The notes under the pieces were generated by a model. That model searched no databases. It was given only the letters and a program-made list of their open reading frames with translations, and was not told the origin of the DNA. Below, in pieces: positions 23,497 through 33,061 of a stretch of DNA of 64,000 nt. Position numbers and translations under genes: made by a program. This stretch comes from Ligilactobacillus aviarius (GTDB lineage: Bacteria > Bacillota > Bacilli > Lactobacillales > Lactobacillaceae). Every line of letters starts with the position of its first letter. The stretch's first letter is position 1. The stretch covers positions 1 to 64,000 of the forward strand of contig NZ_LWUD01000016.1 of assembly GCF_001654615.1 (NCBI RefSeq), written 5' to 3'.

Positions 23497-24480
23497 GTGG
23501 CAAAAAAGAATTTTTTAACAATTTTGTACACCGCATTGCTTTCATTTCTCTGTGTGTTTATTTTTTCAAAGATCAACCAACGGGATTTGATTTTGCAATT
23601 GGATAACCATAATTTAACGGCTGAGGCATACCAGATCAATCTTCGGCAAAACGAAAAGTTAAGCAAGTTTACCAAGGAACTGGATGATAGTTCCGAGATC
23701 GATAATGTTCAGGTCCACTTTCAATCAAAGAAAGATAAGAACATTACATATTTCTACGGAAAGGGAAACTTCCCGGTTCCACCAATGGTTTCAGGCGAAT
23801 TTTTCTCTAAAAATGACTTTGATTCGATCGTAAACGTTGCGGTCGTTGGTCAGAATTTGAAGAAGAAGCTTTATAAGCCTAAGGATCAAGCTTATTTGCA
23901 TTATGGAAATCACTATATCCCGGTATTAGGAATCATGGGTGAAAACCGGGCCCATTCAAAACTTGATAATCAAATTTTCATTGCCGGTGGGCGCGACATT
24001 ATGGAAAATTTGAATTCAAATGATTTCATCATCAAAATCGATGGGCGCAAGTCATTTTCAACCAGTTTATTGAAAAAGACCTTTAATGCAGCCAGCGTAA
24101 AGCGGGTCGTTCATCAAAATACGCTTGCGCAAAGCGGTTCATGGATTTCAAATCACTTTGCTCACTTGATGGGCTTGATTGCGATTGTCATTGGAACCCT
24201 TGGCGGAGCATTCTTGTGGTCAATTGCAACCCGGAAAGATTTCCAAGCCGAATTATTTGCTTCAAATGATAAACGACGCGTTGTTTTCCAAGAATGGCGC
24301 TCATTTACCATTTATAACGGGGTTGGAATGATCGTCGGTACGTTGATTGGGACGGTCGTCTTTACGTTGAGTACCTATGCTCAATTGATTCCGTTTATTG
24401 TCATTTTGTACATTGTAGCAATTTTGTTGTTCTACTTTGTAATCAAACATGATGTTAAGAAATTGAAGATCAACCTTTAA
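23497..24480 (+). CDS. Orphan FtsX/MacB-like membrane protein
   Basis: A 327-residue protein with one N-terminal helix (about residues 5-23), a roughly 190-residue outside domain, and three C-terminal helices (about 218-240, 265-290 and 294-315). This is the topology of one FtsX/MacB permease unit (TM, extracellular core, three TM). No ATP-binding partner is adjacent, and the upstream hydrolase and downstream methyltransferase are unrelated in function. It starts at GTG with AGGAA nearby. It may work with an ABC ATPase encoded elsewhere. The family assignment is moderate because sequence identity to known members cannot be tested here. Confidence 0.6.
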   Translation: MAKKNFLTILYTALLSFLCVFIFSKINQRDLILQLDNHNLTAEAYQINLRQNEKLSKFTKELDDSSEIDNVQVHFQSKKDKNITYFYGKGNFPVPPMVSGEFFSKNDFDSIVNVAVVGQNLKKKLYKPKDQAYLHYGNHYIPVLGIMGENRAHSKLDNQIFIAGGRDIMENLNSNDFIIKIDGRKSFSTSLLKKTFNAASVKRVVHQNTLAQSGSWISNHFAHLMGLIAIVIGTLGGAFLWSIATRKDFQAELFASNDKRRVVFQEWRSFTIYNGVGMIVGTLIGTVVFTLSTYAQLIPFIVILYIVAILLFYFVIKHDVKKLKINL

Positions 24481-24487
24481 TTTTTAG

Positions 24488-24523
24488 AAAGGAGCAGGGA
24501 CGAAGTTATCCGTCCCTATTTTT
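24488..24523 (+). promoter_or_regulatory. Shine-Dalgarno and start codon bridged by a hairpin
   Basis: AAAGGAG (24488-24494) lies 29 bases before the ATG at 24524, too far in linear form. GGGACG (24497-24502) and CGTCCC (24511-24516) form a six-pair hairpin between them; looping it out leaves 9 bases, the normal spacing. With the following TATTTTT it also looks like a terminator for the preceding gene. Confidence 0.6.
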
Positions 24524-25897
24524 ATGTTAAAGTTACCGCAAGATTTTATTGAAAAATATCAAACCTTACTTGGCGATGAAGCCGAAGCCTTTTTCAAAAG
24601 CCTTGATGAAGATGTTCAAAAAGGGTTCCGCATCAATTCGCTTAAACCGCATGCTGATCATCTTCAGCTTGACACGTCCCATCCCATTCCGTTCATTAAG
24701 GACGGATATTATGGGACGGTCAGTGGGCGCTCGTTAGCCCATCAGGCAGGCTACGTGTACAGTCAGGACATCAGTGCGATGTATGTCGGCCAGGTTGTAG
24801 ATGCGCAACCCGGCGAAACGGTGTTAGATCTATGTGCCGCTCCCGGGGGAAAGTCGACTCATATTGCCCAACAACTAAATAATCAAGGCTTGTTGGTAAG
24901 TAATGAGATCAACCATAAGCGCGCTTCGATTTTAGTGGAAAACCTTGAACGTTTTGGGGCTAAAAACGTCATTATTTTGAATGAGGATCCATCCCACCTT
25001 GCACAGAATCTCAAACAGCGGTTTGATAAGGTGGTCGTCGATGCGCCGTGTTCCGGGGAAGGGATGTTCCGCAAAGACCATAACGCGATCAAATACTGGC
25101 ACAGGGATTACCCGGCAGAATGTGCGGCGCGGCAACGTAAAATTTTGGTCGATGCGATTCATACCCTTAAACCGGGTGGTGAACTGATTTATTCGACCTG
25201 TACATTTTCACCCGAAGAGGATGAACAGATCGTCAGTTGGTTATTAACAACTTATCCGGACCTTGAATTGGTTGAAATTCCGAAGTTTGAGGGAATGGAT
25301 GCCGGGCGACCAGACTTTGCGGATGGTAATCCAGAACTTGCGAAGACGGTTCGGTTGATGCCACATCATTTTAAGGGTGAAGGGCAGTTCGTTGCGAAAT
25401 TACACTTAAATGGCAAACCCGGAAAAGTTAAAACCAAAAAGAAAAATAAGAAACAAAATCAGTCGCAATTAACAGCTGATCAATTTGCGCTTTGGCAGCA
25501 AACAATTAATCATATCACGGATGAATGGGCAGATGTTAAGCGGTCAAACTTTAAGGTGTTTAATAATCATTTGTACTATTTTGATCGCAATTGGCCAGAT
25601 ATTTTTGCAATGAAGTATATGCGGCCAGGATTGTATCTTGGAGAATTCAAAAAGAAACGGTTTGAACCCAGCTATAATTTGGCGTTGACTTTAAACCCTG
25701 ATGAAGGAACGGCAAAAGTTGAACTTTCAATGGATCAGTGGGAAAAATACATGCATGGTGAAACCGTGACGCTTTCAAATCCGGTTTCAAATGGATGGAC
25801 GCTTTTAACGTGTGAAGGGGTCGGCTTTGCCTTTGGAAAAATTGTGGGATCAACGGTTAAAAACTTTATTCCAAAGGGATTACGGTTTTTGAATTAA
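24524..25897 (+). CDS. RsmF/RsmB-like rRNA cytosine-C5 methyltransferase
   Basis: A 457-residue NOL1/NOP2/Sun family enzyme that methylates cytosine in rRNA. The SAM motif LDLCAAPGGKSTHIA, the DAPCSGEGMFRKD motif with one catalytic Cys, and STCTFSPEEDE with the second Cys are intact. The C-terminal part (after about residue 300) carries the RsmF-type PUA-like extension. The N-terminus MLKLPQDFIEKYQTLLGDE matches homologues, which supports ATG 24524 even though the only ribosome site is placed behind a hairpin (see the preceding site). Confidence 0.92.
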   Translation: MLKLPQDFIEKYQTLLGDEAEAFFKSLDEDVQKGFRINSLKPHADHLQLDTSHPIPFIKDGYYGTVSGRSLAHQAGYVYSQDISAMYVGQVVDAQPGETVLDLCAAPGGKSTHIAQQLNNQGLLVSNEINHKRASILVENLERFGAKNVIILNEDPSHLAQNLKQRFDKVVVDAPCSGEGMFRKDHNAIKYWHRDYPAECAARQRKILVDAIHTLKPGGELIYSTCTFSPEEDEQIVSWLLTTYPDLELVEIPKFEGMDAGRPDFADGNPELAKTVRLMPHHFKGEGQFVAKLHLNGKPGKVKTKKKNKKQNQSQLTADQFALWQQTINHITDEWADVKRSNFKVFNNHLYYFDRNWPDIFAMKYMRPGLYLGEFKKKRFEPSYNLALTLNPDEGTAKVELSMDQWEKYMHGETVTLSNPVSNGWTLLTCEGVGFAFGKIVGSTVKNFIPKGLRFLN

Positions 25898-25921
25898 TAA
25901 AATCCTGATGATCCGAAATAA

Positions 25922-25956
25922 AAATAGGTTGAGCTGAGGCTCAACCTATTTTTTTA
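25922..25956. terminator. Bidirectional terminator, methyltransferase / fni
   Basis: AAATAGGTTGAGC and GCTCAACCTATT with a short loop and T tracts on both strands. Confidence 0.88.
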
Positions 25957-26982
25957 CTCATTTAATTGTTTTTGATCACTGATTAACGCAGGACTCAGCA
26001 GGTAACGAACCTGATGCAGTTCTGGAATCGTGCGGCAACCGAGCATTACCATTAAGTCTTTGATCTGACTTTGCAACGTAGTAATTTGATCAACTAATCC
26101 TTCAGGGCCGTTTTTGATCAAGGTGTGAAGGAACATTCCGGAAATGCCGACTGAGTCCGCTCCAAGAACAAGGCTTTTTACGACTTCAAGGGCATTTCGA
26201 ATTCCACCGGATGCAGTAATCGAAACTTGATCACGCAGCGGCTGAGCTCCAAGGAGGCATTCAGCCAGACTGAGTCCAATGTCATTTAGGAATGAATAAT
26301 CGGCGTCATGCCGGCGTTCATTTTCAATCGCGACAAAGTTCGTTCCGCCTTTGCCCGCAAGATCGATGTTTTGAATCCCTATTTCAGCAAGCATTTTGAC
26401 GGTTTCAGGAGTTAACCCTTGGCCAACGCCCTTGATCATTAACGGTTTTTCAAGATGATCGTTGATATTTTGAAGCTGGTCTTTCCAGTAAAAAATCCGG
26501 TCGCCTTCAGGCATTACTAGTTCTTGAGCAACGTTAAGGTGGACTTGCAGTCCATCTGCTTGGGTCAGTTCAAGCGCTTGCTTGGCCGTTGCGAGGTCAT
26601 TTCCAGCCCCAAGATTTGTGAAAAGCAGGGTATCTGGTGTTAACTGGCGCAACTGCTTAAAGCCATCAGCATTTGCCGGATCCTTTAATGCAACGCTCAC
26701 CGAACCGGTCGCAAAGGGGACATGGCATTGGTTAGCGACTTGCGCAAGCTGAAAATTAAGCTTGTCAGTTTGTGGACTGCCGCCGGTAATGGCATTAATA
26801 AAAAAGGGATTATCAACTTGATATCCCATGATGGTTGTTGTTAATGAAATTTCGTTTTTCGAAATTTCAGGAATATTTTTAAATAATAGTCGGACTTCAT
26901 TTAAACGATTCCGACTTTCTGGCTGATAAAGTTTTTCAGCAATAAAAACATGCTCGTCTTTACGATGTGCTTGAATATCCAT
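25954..26982 (-). CDS. fni: Type II isopentenyl-diphosphate delta-isomerase
   Basis: An FMN- and NADPH-dependent isomerase (342 residues) converting IPP to DMAPP. Typical blocks are the N-terminal AHRKDEHVFIAEKLY, NAITGGSPQTDKLN, the FMN-binding VKMLAEIGIQNIDLAGKGGT and the TASGGIRNALEV phosphate-binding loop. Last gene of the mevalonate operon mvaK1-mvaD-mvaK2-fni, all on the minus strand. Its ATG follows the mvaK2 stop by 2 bases with AGGAATAATA as ribosome site. Confidence 0.96.
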   Translation of the reverse strand: MDIQAHRKDEHVFIAEKLYQPESRNRLNEVRLLFKNIPEISKNEISLTTTIMGYQVDNPFFINAITGGSPQTDKLNFQLAQVANQCHVPFATGSVSVALKDPANADGFKQLRQLTPDTLLFTNLGAGNDLATAKQALELTQADGLQVHLNVAQELVMPEGDRIFYWKDQLQNINDHLEKPLMIKGVGQGLTPETVKMLAEIGIQNIDLAGKGGTNFVAIENERRHDADYSFLNDIGLSLAECLLGAQPLRDQVSITASGGIRNALEVVKSLVLGADSVGISGMFLHTLIKNGPEGLVDQITTLQSQIKDLMVMLGCRTIPELHQVRYLLSPALISDQKQLNE

Positions 26983-26984
26983 TA

Positions 26985-28049
26985 TTATTCCTCATTACTT
27001 GTGTACGTCGATAACTGTAACGGCAAGATTTGGGCCTGCCGCCATTGTTCAAAAATCTGCTGGTAATTTGATCCATGTTTAACGAACCCAATTCCGCAAT
27101 CGCCACCGCCAGCCCCGGACATTTTGCCGCTTCCGCCAAAGCGAACGACAAGCTCGACCAATTCTTTGAGCCGGGGAGTCTCCAATTCGACGTGGCTAAT
27201 TTCACTTAATTCATTTAAAAGTTCCCGGTTGCGGGTAATTGCAGCGGTCATTTCTTCAAAGTTATCATTTTTGATTGCCTGAATTAACTTTTCAACGCAT
27301 TGCGCACTTTGAACAACAAACGTATCATACTTTAAATGACTGCGCCGTTTAACTTCGGCAACAAGATGTTTGGTTGAGGCGGGGGCGCCGGTCCATCCGA
27401 CAATCAAATCGGCAGTCGTTGGGGGAGTAAGCGGCTCAATTTTTAACTCCGGCCAATCAGCTGCAATTAACGGCTTGAGTGGTGTTTGCGGCTGATCAAG
27501 TAACCAATTCCGGTCAGGCGAGTAATAGGCGATCCATCCAGTAAATGCACTGGCCGCAATATCTCCCAAGGAGCCATTGCCTTGAACGTTATAGTGCGCA
27601 AGAGCGGCAAGTTTATATATTTCCATAGCAGTCAGGTGAAGGTGATAGAACGCAGCAATCGCCTTCACAACGCCAACGGTTACAGCCGCCGATGAGCCAA
27701 GACCAAATTTTTTGCCATCAGAACTATCAAGCTCGCTATCGATCTCAAGGTTGAAAAGCTGAAGTTGGTGACCGCATTCAGTAGCATAACGTTCGGTCAA
27801 GCGAATTGCTTCAAGCACAAATTCAAGTTGAACATCGTCTTCAAGTTGAATTTGGTGGTGAGCTGTTCGGTGCCATTTAACCGGCACGGTCTGATACTGA
27901 TGCGAGTAAATGGTCCCAGTCTCAGTTGCCGATGTAATTTTGAGGTGGACAAACCGATCCACTGCAACGATCACGGCTGGGGTTCCGGGCTCAACGACGG
28001 CATATTCGCCAGCAAGATAAAGTTTTCCGGGAACTTTGACGTTAACCAC
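26985..28049 (-). CDS. mvaK2: Phosphomevalonate kinase
   Basis: A GHMP-family kinase (354 residues) forming mevalonate diphosphate. Features: N-terminal VPGKLYLAGEYAVVEPGTPA (family motif 1), the ATP-binding loop KKFGLGSSAAVTVGVVKA, and the C-terminal SGAGGGDCGIGF motif 3. The start is GTG 28049 with AAGGAGGTAACTA upstream. It sits between mvaD and fni, with 12 bases from mvaD, in the operon supplying IPP to ispA. Confidence 0.95.
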   Translation of the reverse strand: MVNVKVPGKLYLAGEYAVVEPGTPAVIVAVDRFVHLKITSATETGTIYSHQYQTVPVKWHRTAHHQIQLEDDVQLEFVLEAIRLTERYATECGHQLQLFNLEIDSELDSSDGKKFGLGSSAAVTVGVVKAIAAFYHLHLTAMEIYKLAALAHYNVQGNGSLGDIAASAFTGWIAYYSPDRNWLLDQPQTPLKPLIAADWPELKIEPLTPPTTADLIVGWTGAPASTKHLVAEVKRRSHLKYDTFVVQSAQCVEKLIQAIKNDNFEEMTAAITRNRELLNELSEISHVELETPRLKELVELVVRFGGSGKMSGAGGGDCGIGFVKHGSNYQQIFEQWRQAQILPLQLSTYTSNEE

Positions 28050-28061
28050 TTAGTTACCTCC

Positions 28062-29039
28062 TTATGCTTTGATAAAGCGAACTCCTTCTCCAGGTTTAGC
28101 AAATTCAAACGTGATTTGGTCAAATTTTGAAGCTAAAATCCGCTGAATAGCAGGGGCATTCGCTTGCATACATAAAATTTTAACGTTTGGACCCGCATCA
28201 AGGGTGTAGTAACACGGGATGTGTTCTTCTTCACGAATCCGTTCGACTTCTTGCATGATCGCAAGGCTCATTGGTTCAAAGTAGTTAAAGTGCGGTTGGG
28301 CACTCAAATTTAATGCATGCATTTTAAGCGCGTTGCTTTCAGTGATTTCACCAACTTTTTGAAAATCACGGTTTTGAATTGCCTTTTTAATTGATTCTAA
28401 ATCTGCGGTTGTTGATTGGATCCATCCTTGATAATACGGGGAAGTCTCAACGACGGTCTGCATTCCGGCCCGGGAAGAGATTTTCTTTTGCCCGGAGTTG
28501 ACGATTCCAACCAACATTCCAATCGGCCAGTCAAGGTGTTCTTCAACGGGGACGGCATAGGATGTTTGATCATCCTTTCCCTGACGCCATTCAACAAATC
28601 CGCCATAGATCGACCGGCTGGCAGAACCTGATCCGCGACGTGCAAGGCGTGAAAGATCTTTTCTGTTCAAATCCAATCCTGCGGCCTTGCTGGCAGCAGC
28701 GGCAAGGGCAGCAAAAGCTGATGCCGAAGATGCCAGTCCAGCAGCTGAAGGAACGTGATTGATTGAATCGATTCGGGCGAAAGTTTGAATCCCTGCAAGT
28801 TCGCGAACAAGGTCCATAAAATGATCGACCTTTGGATTTTCAGCAGGTTCGCCGTTAAGGGTAAAGACATCCTGCGTTAATGTTTCATCAAACTTGACCG
28901 TTGTATCGGTATAAAAGTGGTCAAGGGTAAGTGAAAGCGAACTGTTTTGCGGAATGATCAAATCAACATCTTTTTTTCCCCAATACTTGATCAATGCAAT
29001 ATTTGTATGTGCACGGGCAGTAATTGGTGAACTATTCAT
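28062..29039 (-). CDS. mvaD: Diphosphomevalonate decarboxylase
   Basis: The ATP-dependent decarboxylase giving IPP (325 residues). ARAHTNIALIKYWGKKD at the N-terminus and the PSAAGLASSASAFAALAAA ATP-binding loop identify the family; the catalytic Asp lies in YTLDAGPNVKIL. I start at the ATG at 29039, with AAGGAGG upstream, rather than at 29090 inside mvaK1. It overlaps the end of mvaK1 by 8 bases, which suggests translational coupling. Confidence 0.96.
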   Translation of the reverse strand: MNSSPITARAHTNIALIKYWGKKDVDLIIPQNSSLSLTLDHFYTDTTVKFDETLTQDVFTLNGEPAENPKVDHFMDLVRELAGIQTFARIDSINHVPSAAGLASSASAFAALAAAASKAAGLDLNRKDLSRLARRGSGSASRSIYGGFVEWRQGKDDQTSYAVPVEEHLDWPIGMLVGIVNSGQKKISSRAGMQTVVETSPYYQGWIQSTTADLESIKKAIQNRDFQKVGEITESNALKMHALNLSAQPHFNYFEPMSLAIMQEVERIREEEHIPCYYTLDAGPNVKILCMQANAPAIQRILASKFDQITFEFAKPGEGVRFIKA

Positions 29040-29976
29040 GAACGGCCTCCTTAAGCAAAGGTTCGATCCATGTTTGGGTTGCACCGGCATCTAAAAGGGC
29101 TTGCGAAAGACCACTGGCATCGCCAATTGATTTCGTAAGGCAAATGAAACATCCGCCTTTGCCGCCGCCGGTTAATTTACTGCCGAGCGAACCGTTCTTC
29201 AAACTGAGGGCGATCAAATCATCGAGTTGCGCACAACTAACGCCTAACTGGCGCAAAATGGCTTGCGCAGCATTGAAAATTTCGCCGAGTTTTTCAATAT
29301 CATCTGATGCAAGGGCATCCTTCGCATTAAAAGCAAGTTGCCCTAAGTCAGAAATCAATTTTTGGGTTTCATCCGGGTTATGCATTAACCGTTCCTTAAC
29401 AACGGCAATTGCTTGACTTGTTTTGCCTTTAATTCCGCTGTCGGCAATTACAAGGTACCCGTGGGTTTTAATTGGAAAAGTTTTTAATTCCTGGTTGCGA
29501 ACCATCCAAATTGGTTGTTCGCTTGCACAGGTTGCGGCATCTAACCCGCTTGGATTTTTATGGGTATCTTTTTCCGAAATATTTGCAAGGTTCAGTAACC
29601 GGGTCTTGGTTAATGGCTTGCCTAAATATGTGTAAAATGCCCGGATCAAAGCAACCGCCACCGCTGCTGACGAACCCATTCCGCGTTCGGCAGGAAGGTC
29701 GCTTTTGATCGTAATCCTTAATGGATTTTCAATTTCATTTTTATCGATTAAATAGTTAATTAAATGTTTAATTCCTGAAACCGGAAAATCAGCTAACTTT
29801 CCTGTAAAGTAGCTGCTGTTAATTGTGCTTTCGGTTTCGGCGTCTTCAACCGTTACTTTAACATTTACGGTTGTGAGTGGAAGGGCAATTGCCGGTTGAC
29901 CATAAACAACGGCATGTTCGCCAATCAGAATAATTTTTGCGTTGCTCTTTCCGTGAGCTGGATTACTACTTACCAA
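29032..29976 (-). CDS. mvaK1: Mevalonate kinase
   Basis: First enzyme of the lower mevalonate branch (314 residues), a GHMP kinase. Motif 1 is KIILIGEHAVVYGQPAIALP, motif 2 is ERGMGSSAAVAVALI and motif 3 is KLTGGGKGGCFICL. The only suitable start is TTG 29976, with AAGGAT 8 bases upstream. It leads the operon; its promoter must lie in 29977-30170, divergent from dinG. A 252-base AT-rich gap separates it from dinG and shows no other gene. Confidence 0.95.
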   Translation of the reverse strand: MVSSNPAHGKSNAKIILIGEHAVVYGQPAIALPLTTVNVKVTVEDAETESTINSSYFTGKLADFPVSGIKHLINYLIDKNEIENPLRITIKSDLPAERGMGSSAAVAVALIRAFYTYLGKPLTKTRLLNLANISEKDTHKNPSGLDAATCASEQPIWMVRNQELKTFPIKTHGYLVIADSGIKGKTSQAIAVVKERLMHNPDETQKLISDLGQLAFNAKDALASDDIEKLGEIFNAAQAILRQLGVSCAQLDDLIALSLKNGSLGSKLTGGGKGGCFICLTKSIGDASGLSQALLDAGATQTWIEPLLKEAVHE

Positions 29977-30167
29977 GGTAAAGATCCTTTCAAAATGGAT
30001 TTGAGAAGTTCAAAAAGAACATATTACCTTTTTGAAATTGTCAGTATAAACACATGTTAATTCAACGCTCATTATACCGTATTAATTGGGAATAGACCAA
30101 TGAAATTTTAATTAAAGGATCTCTTAATGAGTAATAATTTGTTATTTTAACTATTTGAGAATTTATT

Positions 30168-30197
30168 TTGAGTTTAAACGGTAGTTTATTGTAAAAT
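30168..30197 (+). promoter_or_regulatory. dinG promoter
   Basis: TTGAGT (30168-30173), 18-base spacer, TAAAAT (30192-30197). Confidence 0.65.
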
Positions 30198-30228
30198 CAA
30201 AGTTAGAAATTAAAGGAATGACGGAAGA

Positions 30229-33009
30229 ATGGCAAAGAATCAAACATTCGCGGTGGTTGATCTTGAAACGACCGGAACGAAGATGGACGGAACGAACCGG
30301 ATCATTCAATTCAGTTGTGTTCTCGTCCAAAATCGCAAAATTGTAAATACTTTTAATACGTTAATTAATCCGTTAATGGCCATTCCGGCCGATGTTCAGA
30401 ATTTAACGGGAATTCATGAAAAGGATGTGCGGCACGCCCCACTTTTTGATGACGTTGCGGGAACGATTTATGCGTTATTGCAGGATACCGTTTTTGTAGC
30501 GCATAACATTCAGTTTGATTATCGGTTTTTAAATGCTGAACTTGAACGGGTCGGGTACCCGGAACTGGACTTAAAGGGCGTTGATACCGTTCAGCTTAGT
30601 CAGATTTTATATCCATGTCTGGCGTCGTATCGGCTCCAGGATTTAAGTGCGGCCTTGAAAATTAGTCATGAACGGCCCCATCAGGCGGATAGTGATGCGG
30701 TCGTGACGGCCGAGTTGTTGATCAAACTAATGGATCAGATTCATCAACTCCCGGATTCGTTATTACGCCAGCTTGAATCAATGGGGGATGCATTATTATT
30801 TGAAACTGGAATGCTGTTTTCAAATGAACTGCGAAACCGGAATGCGCCAAAGAAGCATGACGCTGATTTGATTCAAGTCGGAAAAATTACTTTCCGGCGC
30901 CCCCGCAAATTTAGCGATCATTTACAGGGAAGATCGAAGCAACCATTGCTTGAAGCGTGGCCGTCAAGCTATGAAAAGCGGCCGCAGCAGTTAAATTTGA
31001 TGGAAGATGTTGCTTCCCAGATGCGACATGGACAGCCGCAAGCCTTTTTCGAAGCACCAACGGGAACAGGAAAAACACTGGGATATTTGCTGCCGGCAGC
31101 CCATGAGCTCCAATATGGCCACCGCTTTTTGATCAGTACAACGACGAATGCCCTTCAAAATCAGCTGATCGACCAGGAAATCAATCAGCTTGATCAGTTT
31201 TTACCATTTAAGGTCAACGTCGTTTCGTTAAAGGGCAGTCAGCACTATATTGACTTAGATAAGTTTGCGCATACGCTTGATCAGCCGCAAAATGACTATA
31301 CCCGTTTGATTCAGATGCGGTTATTAGTATGGCTGACTCAGACTGAAACGGGTGATATGGATGAATTGAACTTTACGGTTCAGCAATTACCGTTATTTGA
31401 TGAAATTACTCATCATGGAGTTCAGGGATTAAATCAGGAAAGTCCGTATTACCAATATGATTTCATGCGGCGGCGAACTGATGAGATGCAAAATGCGGAT
31501 TTTGTGATTACGAATCACGCTTATTTGATCAAGCATGCGGCGGAATTTGCAGATCAGCATCGAACTTTGATCGTCGATGAAGCCCAACAGCTAGTAACGA
31601 CAACGTTGCAAAATAATAACCAGGTAATGGATCTTGATGCGGTCAAAATTCTCGCTGATACGTTGCTTGTCAAAATGGAGTCGCAGGTTTCATATTCATT
31701 TGCAAATTTGATCGAACAGCGGCTGCTGACTAAGGCTGAGTACCGGAAGATTCTCCAAAAAATTCAAGTCATCGACCATACGATTCCTGAATTTCGCGAT
31801 GCAATGCTGCAGCGGTTCATGAAGTTGCAACGAATCGCCAAAATTACGGAAACTCCGATTCAGTTTAAAAAGATTTTTGGCTTTGTTAAGGAACATGTCA
31901 ATCAATATCGTAAGGTGCAAAATGCAATTCGGTTCTTGGAAAATAAAAATCCAAAACTTTACCGGCACTTTATTGAATTGCTTGACCAACAGCGCCTTGA
32001 TAGTCAGTCATTTAATCTGTTTAAAGCGTACTTTAAACTCAGTAATGAATTGCTTGCAAAGTTAAAAAACTGGGATCGGCTTGCGTTGGAAAACCTTGAA
32101 AAGACGGCGGACAGTTTACTGATGTGGCTCAGTTATCCGCAAGCCCAGGATGGCGCCCACTTAAGGCTTCACTTTGGGTTGATGGAGTCCCAAGATTTCT
32201 TGCAAACTAACGTCTATTCGTTTTTCAATCAGGTGCTGTTCTTTAGTGGAAGCTACTTTACTTCGCAAACGTATCAGTATTTCGTTGATCAGCTTGGCGC
32301 GGTTGAAAGCAAACATTTCAAATATCAGTCGGCTTTTGATTATGAGCATCAGGCGAAGGCCTTACTGGTTAAGGATGCCCCGGATGTCAATCAAGTTCCG
32401 GCTGACGAATATGCAAACTATTTAAGTGATCAGATTATTCAGATTTGCCAAGCACAACACCGGCAGACAATGGTTCTGTTTAATTCAAACGAAATGGTTG
32501 AAAAAGTTTACGACCAATTGCGCGATGACGAACGGATGCAGCCATGGCAGATTTTGGCGCAAAACGTTACGGGCACCGCTGAACGTTTAAAGAAAAAGTT
32601 TCAGTCAGTCCAAAATGTACCGCAGTTGTTGCTTGCAACGGGGACATTTTGGGAAGGGGTCGACTTACCGGCTGACCAGCTTGAAACCCTTGTGATTGCT
32701 AAACTGCCATTTCAAGCGATTCAAAGTCCGTATAACCAGATTCGGTATCAGCGGGATGAACGGGCCGGTGGCAATGCGTTCAACGACATTGCGCTTCCTG
32801 AAGCGGTTATGCGGTTTGCCCAGGGAGTTGGCCGCTTGATTCGAACACAACATGACCGGGGCTTAGTGATCACGCTTGATTCGCGAATCGTTAACCGCAG
32901 TTATGGAAAGCAGTTTGTGAATACTTTTCCGCAGGGAATGCCGGTCAAGGTAATTGAGAGCGAACAACTGACAGCTGAAATTACAAATTTCTTTAATTCC
33001 AAACGTTAG
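30229..33009 (+). CDS. dinG: DinG-type exonuclease / helicase-like protein
   Basis: A 926-residue two-part protein. The N-terminal DnaQ-like 3'-5' exonuclease has DEDDh motifs VVDLETTG, HNIQFDYRFL and HQADSDAVV (about residues 8-165). The C-terminal XPD-like helicase part has Walker A APTGTGKTLGY (about 282) and a VDEAQQ box II. The Fe-S cysteine cluster of proteobacterial DinG is not evident, as in Staphylococcus DinG, which acts mainly as an exonuclease. Role in DNA repair is inferred. No LexA box was seen upstream. ypmB follows after 52 bases, possibly from its own TATAAT near 33021. Confidence 0.93.
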   Translation: MAKNQTFAVVDLETTGTKMDGTNRIIQFSCVLVQNRKIVNTFNTLINPLMAIPADVQNLTGIHEKDVRHAPLFDDVAGTIYALLQDTVFVAHNIQFDYRFLNAELERVGYPELDLKGVDTVQLSQILYPCLASYRLQDLSAALKISHERPHQADSDAVVTAELLIKLMDQIHQLPDSLLRQLESMGDALLFETGMLFSNELRNRNAPKKHDADLIQVGKITFRRPRKFSDHLQGRSKQPLLEAWPSSYEKRPQQLNLMEDVASQMRHGQPQAFFEAPTGTGKTLGYLLPAAHELQYGHRFLISTTTNALQNQLIDQEINQLDQFLPFKVNVVSLKGSQHYIDLDKFAHTLDQPQNDYTRLIQMRLLVWLTQTETGDMDELNFTVQQLPLFDEITHHGVQGLNQESPYYQYDFMRRRTDEMQNADFVITNHAYLIKHAAEFADQHRTLIVDEAQQLVTTTLQNNNQVMDLDAVKILADTLLVKMESQVSYSFANLIEQRLLTKAEYRKILQKIQVIDHTIPEFRDAMLQRFMKLQRIAKITETPIQFKKIFGFVKEHVNQYRKVQNAIRFLENKNPKLYRHFIELLDQQRLDSQSFNLFKAYFKLSNELLAKLKNWDRLALENLEKTADSLLMWLSYPQAQDGAHLRLHFGLMESQDFLQTNVYSFFNQVLFFSGSYFTSQTYQYFVDQLGAVESKHFKYQSAFDYEHQAKALLVKDAPDVNQVPADEYANYLSDQIIQICQAQHRQTMVLFNSNEMVEKVYDQLRDDERMQPWQILAQNVTGTAERLKKKFQSVQNVPQLLLATGTFWEGVDLPADQLETLVIAKLPFQAIQSPYNQIRYQRDERAGGNAFNDIALPEAVMRFAQGVGRLIRTQHDRGLVITLDSRIVNRSYGKQFVNTFPQGMPVKVIESEQLTAEITNFFNSKR

Positions 33010-33061
33010 GTTATTTTTTTGTTATAATAGTTGATAACATGTAATAGAGAAGAGGCTCAGA

